Assembly (NCBI GenBank): GCA_014706295.1
Contig: JACSVZ010000001.1
Coordinates: 43,490,383-43,554,382, forward strand
DNA: 64,000 nt
Reading direction: 5' to 3'
From: Lycocorax pyrrhopterus obiensis
Lineage: Eukaryota > Chordata > Aves > Passeriformes > Paradisaeidae
The position numbers and the translations under genes are program-made. The notes beneath the pieces are model-generated. The model saw nothing but the letters and a program-made list of their open reading frames with translations, did not search any database and was not told where the DNA came from. Positions 13,301-24,034 of this stretch are shown here, one piece after another; the first letter of the stretch is position 1, and each line of letters starts with the position of its first letter.

Positions 13301-16300
13301 TAACAAAATTAGAGTTATTAAATTTTAGTATTTAGTATTAAAATAATATTTATACTGTCATTTTTATTATCTGTTACCATAATAGCAGAAGATAACAAAA
13401 AAATTACAAAACATATGCAGGAGAAGGCAAAACATGTCCGATTCTAACATGTCTCATTTTTCACATATACTGTTAACATAATTTGTATTATTAAGAACTT
13501 GCCTAAATTGAGGAACCTAGGAACATTTTCCGTCTAGTGGATACAGGTATATGATCCAGCTGCTTTCTAGCTGGATGACAGCAATTATAGCTCTTTGGAT
13601 GAGCAGAGAAGAAACTGTGGTGTAGTCATTAAGACCCCTTGCTTGGTACACCATTTTCTTAGTTTATGCTGTGAAGATTTAAACAGAAGTTTAGGAATGG
13701 CAATTTTTGTGGAGGAGTGTGTGTATATACACGTACATATACAGACACGTATATAAAAATACTTCTTTAAGAATATCCATAAAACATTATATGAGTTTTG
13801 CAAGCAGTTTGTTAACTAGAAGATCACTTAAGGTAGAAGAAACATGCAAATAAATAATACAGAAGGAATCAAACAAGCTACCTGAAAGAAAAATGAGGTC
13901 TACTTGATGGAATTGCTCTGAACAGCAGATATGTCAGACTGAGAATAATAGCAGAAGACAAAAAACAAAAAGAAGAAAGAGAGGATGCATTTGTACCAGA
14001 CGGAAATAAAATTGCTCAAGGCTGCAGCACTGTGGAGGCTTGGGAGAAATGGTAGTGTTTTCTGTCCCTGGGAAAGCTTGGAACTGATTCCAAAAGGCAG
14101 CACTCTGGGCTGTAACTGAATTGTTTCCTCAGTCTCTATGGCTAACATATACACTAGGAAACCCTTATGATCAACCATGAGCAGACTTTAGGGAGTTATT
14201 TAAAGGCATGTTCTAAATCCCCTTTTGACTTTTTTAATGCCTTTCCTAACTTTTTAATTCTTTTTTCCAATTCTTTCACTGAGCAGTTTATCCTCCTTTG
14301 CTAGGACAATCTCATTTCGCCGTTTAGGCTTTTCTGCAAACTTTAGCAGAATCACAGATAACAAACAGATCATAGGACCATTAAACCAATGGCACTCCCA
14401 TTAAAGCAATGATCTTTAATTTGGTTATCATCTGGCTGCCACTGACCTAGAGCAAACCCTGAGGCTACAGCTTTATAAATGAAAGGGATAAGGGCTGGTC
14501 TACTGGTCCTGATGGCAGCAGCAAATCTACCCACAAAGATAAAATACTTTCTCATTTCCACACAGGATCACCTCTTGCTTACTGCCCATCAGAGAACAGT
14601 CTCTGTCCAGTGGTATTTCCTAGACAGCATCTAAACATTGTCTGACAGAGCCTCATGAAGGACCAAAAGCAGAGAAGCTTGTGTGCTAGCAAATCACATT
14701 GTACAGGAGATCATTTGCGAGGCGTGCTTGAGCATGTATGCCCTCATCCTGTTTTTTGGTATGACGGACGTAACAGAAGGGTCCAGGCATGACTGAGGGG
14801 ATAGCATTTTTAACAATTCTGGTTCCTTAATTACCTTAGGTTATTACAGAATTTGTATCTGGTCATACAACAGAAGTTGTCCATACTAGGAGTTGGGAAG
14901 TAGAGCTAAAAAGAAAGAAAAATATCAATACCATTCACTTCCCCCCTGTATATTTTAGGCTTCCTTCCAAGCCTGTTTTTTTTCTCCACCTCCTTCCTCC
15001 AAAAGCTTGCTAGAAGAAAATAGAGGGAAACAGCAATCTTTAGTACAGAGTCACTATTTCCAATATAAAACCAAAACCAACCTCCAAAAAAAGAACAGAA
15101 GTGCAGTTATGTAGAAAGTCCTACTTAAAACATATAAAAAAAAGACCTCCTTTGTTAAGTAGTGGTATTAAGGAAAAACCCTACATATTAAATACATTGC
15201 ATTACAGAAAGCTATGTTCTTAACATATTCAGAATAATTAATCACTTTGGTTAATGGCATAAAACATATCGCTAGCCTTAGCTATTGTATGTCATAGAAT
15301 ACCTAGAATATTTTCATGTACTCACAAGTGGCTGCATTCATCAAATTCTGTACTTTAGGAAAAAAGTAATGGAACACACAGAGGAACAGACATGCTGGAA
15401 AGTGGATCTATGTTTTTAACACAATTATTTCAGTAGTGCAGTTTTTCAGTTTTGTCTGGAAACCAATAATCAAGAAGTTTAGCTCATCATGGATTTCTAA
15501 AGAATCTGGTTCAGAGGGGCTGCCACTGTCAGTGCTGTTTGAAGGCTGAGATTCCAGCTCACAAAACACTATTTTATCTTTCTCAACATTTATATAAGGA
15601 TTCAATAGATTTTTCAGCCTATAATAGCTGGGATCATTCTTTTACACATTGGAAAGGAACAGCTAACAAATAATTCAACCAAAATTTGGTTTTAGTTGGC
15701 AAAGTTTTGTCTGCAATGTACTATACACAATATTTTCTCTAATGAGTTCAAGCATCCTTCACAGATAAACATGATATTAGGCTGTCAATTCCTCAGCCAA
15801 AACTATTTACTAGTGCCACTGTGCAAATTTCAAGGAGTCTGAAGTGGAGTAAAACTGAGCCATGTAGTCTTTGGTTTCTGGAGAACCATTTGTTTAAGAC
15901 AGATAGAAATTTTAGGGTAAGTGAAGTAAGTGGGTGCAAAGTCAGACAAAATGAAATTACTTTTCCAAACAGACATAGCAACAGTTACTGCACACACTTT
16001 GTCAGTTCTATAATTTTGCTTTCTAAAAATAGGAAAGCTATTAAGTTAAATAATAGTTTTTGGAAGTTTCTCTTAGCAATATTTTGCTAAAGATGTCACT
16101 TGAAGATGACGGTGCTACTGAAAATTTTAGAGCTCTAAGGATGGGAAATTAAAGGTTCAGCCTGGAGAAGAGATATATATTTATCTATGAAAATATTAAT
16201 TATGTTTTAATAATTGTTTCAAATTGACATCTGATGCATCACTCCACATCTGCTTTAACTACCTCTATAATAGATTGCAGTCTATAATCACCCAATAGTG

Positions 16301-16582
16301 CAGGATTTTCCACCAGGGAAAATGTTAACAGAATGGATGTATTGTAAAACAAAGACTGAAACAGCTTTTCATTCTGATTAGGGGACAGCTGAACATGATG
16401 AGCAAGTCTCCTAAAAATCTGAAGGACCAGAGAAAATCATTCAAAAGATGAAGGCTTATCCCTCCCTGGAAGCCTGGGCTTGAGATTTTGTTGAAATAAT
16501 TCTGATATAAAATGGATAGAACAGAAGAGCAGACAAAGACAATGCAGCTAGAACCTCAGATATGGAAACAGTTGTGAGGAGA
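13301..16582. other. AT-rich non-coding stretch
   Basis: No gene or classified repeat was recognised apart from the minus-strand coding-like stretch at 15.41-15.63 kb listed separately. Open frames are short and of chance type. Confidence 0.5.
15408..15631 (-). pseudogene. coding-like minus-strand stretch, unassigned
   Basis: On the minus strand a frame is open from about 15631 down to a stop at 15408-15410, about 74 codons. The translated segment contains a Ser/Pro/Asp/Glu-rich part (STDSGSPSEPDSLE) between more mixed stretches (NPYINVEKDKIVF before, ELNFLIIGFQ after), so it looks more like protein than most frames here. A pyrimidine-rich stretch ending in AG lies just upstream on the minus strand and could be an acceptor at this phase. 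The downstream flank has no nearby poly(A) signal and no strong donor. It could be an exon, a decayed retrocopy or chance. I do not recognise the family. Confidence 0.2.
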
Positions 16583-16660
16583 ACTAGAATAGAGACTAGA
16601 ATAGAGAATAGTCCAATTGGAAGGGACCTATAATGAGCATCTAGTCCAATTCCCCCTGAG
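16583..16660 (-). mobile_element. CR1 LINE 3' end fragment
   Basis: Read on the minus strand, this gives the terminal part of a CR1 3' untranslated region: CTAGATG-CTCATTATAGG, then TCCCTTCCAATTGG, then degenerate TTCTA/TCTAT repeats. CR1 copies are typically truncated at the 5' end, and only the last roughly 80 bp is present. No coding part remains. The plus-strand start of the fragment shows the AGAATAGAGACTAGAATAG terminal microsatellite. CR1 is the dominant LINE of birds. Confidence 0.75.
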
Positions 16661-19600
16661 AGTTCCCTCATGCATCAGGGATGAATGTTTAATTTGTAAA
16701 GTTAGATTTACTTTGTTGAAGATTTCTCTCTTCCTAGTGCTGTAAAAAACATGGAAGTAGTTCTAAAAAATCTATTTAAAATTATTTGCATTAGAAAGTC
16801 AGAGGACATTAACCACTGCATTTTTCTGTTTCTACGGCAATGAGTGCTTTACTAGGGGTTTTGAGGTTTTTAGGTTTTGGTGAAGTAGAAGCCATATTAC
16901 AACTTCACATTCACACAAAATAAAATATTCTGTTACATTTTAAATTTTCAGTCTTCTTCTTTTTTTTTTTCATTTTTTCAGGTTTCTGCAAGGAATTTTT
17001 ATTTCCCTGATACATACCAGTTGATGGAGACTGTTCACATCAGCTCTTATAAATATATATAACCCTTTTTTACTTTATCAATCTGAGATAGTTTTGCTCA
17101 TATTTTTTAGCTTTGCTGACAAGATAAAGTTATGAGGTAAAATTCTGTCAGTGATTCAGATGAGATATATCTTAAAATTACAGACTGTGAGTGCTGTACT
17201 GGGTTTTTATGTATGTTTTTGAGGTAGTGATGACATCTACCATGCAGAAGAGCCCCAGGTAAATGCAGCTTTGGAAAATGCTCTTGTTACACTATGTCCT
17301 TCCCAAGCTCAATATTTAGTACAACACACTCTCAAATGCTTGTTCATATAGCACAGTTCCAGCTACATACATGGATCTTCCTGTTCAGCAATTTTGTATA
17401 AATTTTGGTTTTCATGTATATATTTGTTCTTTTGGAGTGATGAAGATTTCAATTTGAGACATCCATAGAAACAACTTTACAGTGCCTGTAAATATTTCAA
17501 AACAACTATTGAAAATCAGGGAAAGAAAAACCCAAACAAGCCAAGTAGAAAAAGAAAGGCTAATATTCAGTAATCCAAGATACTGTAGACAAAACTGATT
17601 CTGGTGTATTTTCATGGTTATTCAGGCTCCGAGAAATCAAAATGATATTGAAACAGTTACATGTCAAAATATATAATCCAATAAATCTAGCTTTTTAGGA
17701 ATGGAGGCAGAATCTACTCTGTTGATTTTATTTAAATACAAGGCAAAGCTCTAAAGGACAGGTGGTGGCAAAGGGTAGGATGTGTGCCAGTCCTTTCTTT
17801 TGCAGTCAGTGGAAAGAAGCAGGTAATTCTTTGGTGTAATTTAACGCATATTACTAAAGAAACCTTAAGGTGGCCAGATGAATTGTATCCCAAAAGTTCT
17901 CTCCAAGGAGAGCCTACAATGACTAGTTCAGATGCAATTGTTTACATGACTGATGTCTACAATCTGCTGAGAGGAATTTTACCCTAAAAATCACTAGGGA
18001 ACAAAGGTTCATCGCTTTTGTATACCTGAAAGTTTTAAGTGTAAAAAATGTGACATCTTTAGGAAGGTTTAAAATGAAACCTGAATTTGTTAATGTAGAT
18101 ATTAATATCACATGTAAAGTAACCTATTCATAGAAAGAATAGTTTGTCTTCCAGTTTTAATTTCAAAAAGCAATGTGAGCTGGTACTCTTTCCAGCTGTT
18201 TTCAAAGTAACGCATGCGAATATATGGAGTATTATCATGTTCTCTATGCAGCTGGGATAAAGTGGGAGTATTAACTCTGTTTTATTTACACCAGCTACCA
18301 GTGCAATGTTAAATTTAGCTGAAATAATTTGTCCAAATATATCTTTTTCAAAAATTCTTTTCTTAATTACCATTTTGTCCACATAATGAATAAGGACTGT
18401 TAAGGTAATTTTCATAAAAACCATTTTCATGCCTTAAAACTTAATACAGCCTTTAAAAAATATTTCTACCATTTAAAAATTATTTATATTATTTTTATAT
18501 TCTGAAGAAATCTAAAATTATACTTCCACTAAAGCTAATTTCTTCCATTTTTATATATGTATTGCTTATACATTATTATTTATGTTGTCTTTTAGTAAAC
18601 CAATAAGGTAGTAATTGTTTAACTAATTTCTTAAGCTTTAAACAGAAGGCCTTTGGCACACTCTGAAATATGAAGAATAACCCTTTGATTATCATGAAGC
18701 TGTTCAAAGTTTAATGTATGATAGGATGTTGCAATTATTAAGTAACCACTGAAGCATTTCTAAAATAAAATCCCTCTGTTTATGGCCTTTCCTCAAAAAC
18801 ACATCCTCACAGAAAAAAATGTAGACTCCAACATTATTAATAGCAAGAATTGCCATTTGGTGTAACTGGGAAAGTGCTCTCTGTCCAAATGTCATTAAAA
18901 GCACCAGTCTAAGACTAATTCCAGAAGTGCCAAACTCCATTATAATTCCATTATAAAAATTATGTATAGACATTATCATTCATGTTTCCCTACCATTTTG
19001 AAAAGCTGAAAAAATCCCCAATCCATATAAACAATTAAACATTATTTAAATTTGGTTTTGGATGCTTGTGTAAATTTCAAATTAAATTTCAAAAGATACA
19101 CCTGCTTCTGTATGAAAATGGCATTCCTCCCCAGTTTACTTCTGAGCCCCCATCTCCTTATCATTCACACTATATAAGCATTAACTCATTTATGGTCTTT
19201 TTTCCGGACAAAAAAAAAACCCAAACAAATAAGCCCAGTTTCTTCTGCAACAAAGCCAGATACAGCTTTGGGGACAGTTCACTCTACTGGCAGTTCTCAT
19301 ATTTTTTAGGTGTAACACTACACAGCTCTTAGCAGAAACCTTTGTAGTCTACTTGTGCATGCATGCAAATACATATCCACACCAGAAGTTTGATAAAACA
19401 AATCTGTACAATGCACAAAGAGTACTAGTTATTCTATCTGTTATCAGTATTTATTATCACAACACTAAAAATACTTGAGAACTTTCAGCTTTTTTTTATG
19501 TTGGAAAACATCAAATTTGGCCTTAATCTTTTAAAAGATTTGATAACATTTTCCTATGCTCCCTTTTTCATGTTTAGCTTGAGCTGCTGTATGCCTGTCT

Positions 19601-19990
19601 CTGTGGTGCTGGAAACAGCCAGTGAAATCCCAGTGGAGGACAGCACACACCCACTCTGGTGTTCACATCTGGTTCCTGTGTGCTGCAGTGCCAGGCTGGT
19701 TGCTGGCACGTGCACTGTCTACACAGCACGAGAGAGAGGTAATACTGATGATGTTTTTACCAAGGCATCTAAAGGTTTGAGTGGAATGGGATCCCACCAT
19801 CTGCAAAGGATGAACCACCTCGGCTCACTGCAGAGGGTGTTTGGATGGGACTAACACCCTTCCACCCTCTCTGTCTCTGAGGCTATTCTGTGCTCTCTGA
19901 TATTTTCATGTATCTCCATTTATGTTGCTGGTATGAAAGGTTTTTTCCTCAAAAACAAACAAACAAACACCACCACCTTTAACACCACCA
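16661..19990. other. AT-rich non-coding stretch
   Basis: No gene or known transposon was identified. A minus-strand frame of 91 codons at 18704-18979 is open but has no exon signals and is treated as chance. A somewhat GC-richer part at 19.58-19.85 kb next to the following CR1 is not recognised. Confidence 0.5.
19953..19970. repeat. AAAC simple repeat
   Basis: About four AAAC units lie immediately upstream of the plus-strand CR1 copy. Confidence 0.8.
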
Positions 19991-19997
19991 ATGGAGC

Positions 19998-20536
19998 TTG
20001 AATAAAATTCAACAAAGGCAAATGCAGGGTCCTGCACCTGGGGAAGAATAAGCTCAGGCACCAGCACAGGCTGGGGACCAACCTGCTGGAAAGTAGCTCT
20101 GTGGAGAAGGAGCTGGGAGTCCTGGTGGAAAACAAGCTGTCTGGTTCAGCCTCCAGAAGAGACATCTGAGAGGAGACCTCTTCAATGTCTTTAAGTATCT
20201 GAAGGGGAGGTGTCAAGAGGAGGGAGTCAGGCTCTTCTCGGTGATGCCAAGCAACAAGACAAGAGGCAACAGGCAGACACTGATGCACAGAAGTTCCACC
20301 TGAATATGAGGAAGAACTTCTCCACTGTGCAGTAGACTGAGCACTAGAACAGGCTGCTCAGAGATGTTGTGGAGTCTCCTTCCCCAAAAGTGTCTTTTTT
20401 GTCTTTGAGACACTCAAAAGACATCTGAATGCAATCCTGAGTAAAATTCTCTTGGGGACTCTGCTTGAGCGGGGAGGTTGAACTCGATGACCTCCAGTGG
20501 TCCCTTCCAACCTCAACCATTCTGTGAGTATGTGAA
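19998..20536 (+). mobile_element. CR1 LINE fragment, 5'-truncated with internal deletion
   Basis: This plus-strand CR1 copy begins in the C-terminal coding part of ORF2 (the stretch whose translation resembles [12 protein letters not shown]). It runs through the coding end and the 3' untranslated region to the terminal TTCTGTGAGTATGTGA repeats. The closing block GGTTGAACTCGATGACCTC followed by CCCTTCCAACC is diagnostic. Near 20140 the sequence jumps from the AACAAGCTG block directly to the GTTCAGCCT block. Compared with the minus-strand copy at 32.5-33.2 kb, about 260 bp is missing. Many substitutions and stops make it inactive. The 5' truncation is typical of CR1 insertion. Confidence 0.93.
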
Positions 20537-22749
20537 AACCTTCATGCATTTTTTTGTGCTTTGCTACAGGCTGTAGAACAATATTAAGGTCATTAGGGTG
20601 AAGAAAAATGTCATTCAGACATACCTCTTTTTTTCTATTACCACTTTGCCTTCAGAGAGGACTGAGAACATCCAGGGGAAAGGAATTCCCTGAGGCCATT
20701 CCTCACCTCTAAGAAGGGTGTTAGTACCTGTTTCTTGCTTAGTTATCTTACATTTTGAAAAGGGAGCTCGTGCAGGTAGTATCTACTTCCCAAGGAAAAC
20801 CTGATATTCATGGTTATCTGTGAATGAAGTTAACTGCCTGAGCCACAGCACTCCTGACAGAAACCAGCTGAGGGCTCAGAACACAGACATGATGTAGAAT
20901 GCAATAATAAATATTATTTAGTGTGAGATCCAGTGTGAGTTCATTTTTAATTCCAGTCATCCCAATTGGCACAGAGACACTAACCCTAAAAAAAAAAATT
21001 TCAGCAGGTATTTTGTTGAAGAAACAAATATTGTGAACTATGTTAGGTCACTTATGTAAATAAGATGTTTGAAGAATGAGAAAAAAGATATAGAGTTGTA
21101 GATTTAATTATAAGATTTTTTTAATTAATACATTGAAATGTATGTTTAGTCCATGGCTGCTGAACCATAAAGAAATAACTTTCTAGATCAAATCTCACAC
21201 TTCTGGATCCTACAAAACAGCATCTTGTTTCTTGGCTAAAATGCAGGAAATCTGGGATGGTCTTTTAATGTATTGAAATGCATTGATTACTTATAAATCA
21301 GTAAAATGTTAAAAACACCCTAATTTCTTAGCTATCACTGTTAAACACTGTTTGCAAAAATGTGAGAAAATTTCAGCTGCTTAGTCTTTTCTTCCTTGTT
21401 AAATAGTGCAGTTGGGTATTTCTCATTGTAGGTGCCGACAGTAATGCTTCAAATTTCTACTTTTGACTAAAGTTAAAGTTTCTGAGGAAACTAAAAGTCA
21501 ATTTTGCTTCAAAAAAAAAAAAAAGCAAGAAAAACCACACATGTTGGGACTTCACTGGAATTTGCTAGATTAAATTTTTGTTGTTCAAGACTCATGTCTG
21601 CTTCTGGAGGAGGCCACTTGAATATAGTCGAGTATTATCACAAATTCAATTAATTTTGTTTATACGGTATCTTGATACATTAGGCTCTGTAGTCAGGAGT
21701 TAATAGTTCTCATTGGTAATGCTGCTCCTTTGTGGTACTGAGGTAAAAAATTCACTGTTGTTTAGATTCAGATTTATCATTTTATTACTCCTAGAATCTA
21801 TCCATACATCTACATGCAACCAGGAAGCATAACATAACACCCGCTTCACAGAATTATCTTCTAACAGCAGCAACTGATGTCTAAGGCAAAGCTATTGTCT
21901 TTTTAATATTAAGGTATCAAGTGCTTTCAAAATACTACCCACACCTAGTGACCCAAGAGATTCAAAATAGGTCAACTAATTTATTTCATAAGTAGTTGCA
22001 GGACAGGGATGTCTATAAGCCAAAAATTCCTGTATTAATGTATGGTAGTTTAACCAAGGGGTTTAAACCAGGACATAAGGTTTGTCCCAAAGGAATTTTG
22101 TTCCACCATAGAAAAAATGAATGCTTAATCTCATTCACCTAACTATAAAAGCACTTACAGATGCTGGGACATACAGAAATAATGTGCAAAAATAATAAAC
22201 TATGTGTGGTACTGCACCCTTTGCACAACAGAAATACAAAACTTTATTGGTAAGTTACACTATTTTTTTTCCTTTTATGTATATTCTTAATTTGTGTAGA
22301 GACAGAGATGTCAAACTTGGCAAGCATACAAATAATGGAGTCACTAAGTAACGGCTGGCAGGTTTCTGAAGGTTGTAAGAGTCCAATCTCCTACATGAAG
22401 GAGGACTGTTACCCCACTCCAAGGTCAGCTGTGATGTGACTGGCTGAATAGAGGAATTCCTGATTACAGAACTATTGATAGTAGTGCTGTTTGGACAAGA
22501 AAATTAGCTACATACATAGACACAGTTCAGCCTTCACAGTGAAATGTGCTATCATACCCGGGGCTAAACTCTCTGGAAAATGTTAATTACCCCCTCATGT
22601 ATTTCACGCTGTAGGCATTCATAGTCTTGAATAACCCTCCTGACTGAACCTCCCAAGACTGCACATGTAGCACTTTTGCTACATCATCTGGCACTACCGT
22701 CACTTCCATAGTAGCCCTTCAAGTAGTTAGAAGCAATCACCAGGCCCCT
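20537..22749. other. AT-rich non-coding stretch upstream of the CpG island
   Basis: No gene, RNA gene or classified repeat was recognised. Base composition rises towards GC in the last 100-200 bases before the CpG island. Confidence 0.5.
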
Positions 22750-23720
22750 CATTAGCCTCCTCTTCCCAGCACCACCAAAGCCCAGCATCCCCCTCCCCCA
22801 CCCGGCCCCGTCCTTTTTGTAGGGTGTATTTTAGGCACCGACGTGTTTAGACACCCATTACCGGACCAGTTTCTCCCGTAACTGGGGGGTCCCAGCACTG
22901 CCTGTCATCTGCCAGCTCCCAGAGTGCAGCAGAGCGGCACTGTAATTTTCCTCGATCTCTTGGCCACCCTTCTTGTAAGCGATCGGCCAGTGACAGGATG
23001 CTCTGGGCCCGCGCCACGGCCTCTGCCTGGTGCTTTCCTTGGGGCCAGCCCCGGGCCCATTGCCCGGGGAGCAGTTTGTCGCCACAGCGGGTGCAGACCT
23101 TGGTCCTTCCCCGCAGAGGTGTCTGCCAGCCCCGCCACTCCTGGGAGCTTTTTGGCCACGACCCAACCCGGGACAAGGCGTTTCTGCAGCCGCAGTGGCG
23201 GCCGGGACACCTCTGAGTGCCGGTAAGGGGCTCTTTGTTCCCGGCACAGCAGCGCGGCGTCGGGGCGGGCAGGCAGCGGAGCGGGCACAGCACCGGCAGC
23301 GGGGGCGCTTCCCGGCCAGGCAGGCGCGGGGCTCGCTCTCGGCCTCCCCCGGCTGCCGCTTGCAGAGGAACGGGGGCCGGGAATCGCCGCCCGGTTCCCG
23401 CTCCCCGCAGCTCTCCTCGGCTCGCCGCCTCCCGGGACACCCCCGCCCCTCGGCGCTGACGGGAGCCGGCGGCACGGACCGAGCCCCTCCCGCTCCCGCC
23501 GCCGCCGAGCGCCCGGGTGCCCCCCAGCGGCCGCGGGACGGGCCCGCGCAGCCCCGGCAGCGGGAGAGGGCCGGGACGCCGGGCCGGCTCCTCCCCGGGG
23601 CGGTGAGGGGCACCCGGCGGGACGGATCTGCCGTGCCTGCCCTGCCCTGCCCTGCACGGGTGCGGTGAGGAGCGGCTCCCGCTCCCGCTGCGGGACAGGC
23701 TGCGCGGGCGCCGGGCTTTG
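22750..23720. promoter_or_regulatory. CpG island, likely promoter
   Basis: About 1 kb of very GC-rich, CpG-dense DNA sits in an otherwise AT-rich window, with CGs clustered most tightly from about 23040 to 23720. Islands of this kind mark promoters in birds. Long open frames occur in several frames on both strands, which is what stop-poor GC-rich DNA produces, so I do not call a protein from them. Plus-strand donor-like sites occur at 23221 (CCG/GTAAGG), 23599 and 23663 (GTGAGG) and 23804 (GTGAGT). Minus-strand donors look weaker, which slightly favours a plus-strand transcript. Two ATTGG (inverted CCAAT) motifs lie just beyond at 23.84-23.88 kb. The transcript is not identified. Confidence 0.8.
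22789..22809 (-). other. possible G-quadruplex at the island edge
   Basis: On the plus strand four C-runs of 3-5 bases are separated by one or two bases. The minus strand therefore carries four G-runs able to fold into a G-quadruplex. Such motifs are common at promoter islands; function here is inference. Confidence 0.5.
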
Positions 23721-24014
23721 CGCAGGAGAACGGGCTCCAAGGAAGTCGGGGGAATCAGATGAAATCAGAGGAATTAAGCCGGGAGGGAGTTTTGCCTGCA
23801 AATTGTGAGTGTCAATAATCCCAGGCTCACACTGCTGACTGCAGATTGGTAACCCATAGCGGGTTTATATCTGAATTGGTTGGCACTCCCCATACCCCCC
23901 GCTCTGCTCATTCCGTTTGTTTGAGGAAGAGGGTTCCCTGTTACTTAGGGAGGGCAGTGATCCGTTGTGTGCTGCCTCTTTAAGATGCTATATGTAAAGT
24001 TTGGTTGCTAGGTC

Positions 24015-24034
24015 CTTTTTTTTTTTTTTTTTTT
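24015..24034. repeat. poly-T run
   Basis: A run of about 20 T lies just downstream of the CpG island. It is low-complexity sequence; a similar run of about 17 T is at 24.22 kb. Confidence 0.85.

Noticed and set aside
18704..18979. 91-codon minus-strand open frame
   Set aside because: No splice signals and no recognised homology; a chance frame or conserved non-coding DNA is equally likely.
22847..23801. Long overlapping open frames (up to about 298 codons) on both strands in the CpG island
   Set aside because: Stop-poor GC-rich DNA gives long frames on both strands at once. The translations are Ala/Arg/Pro/Gly-rich with no recognisable domain.
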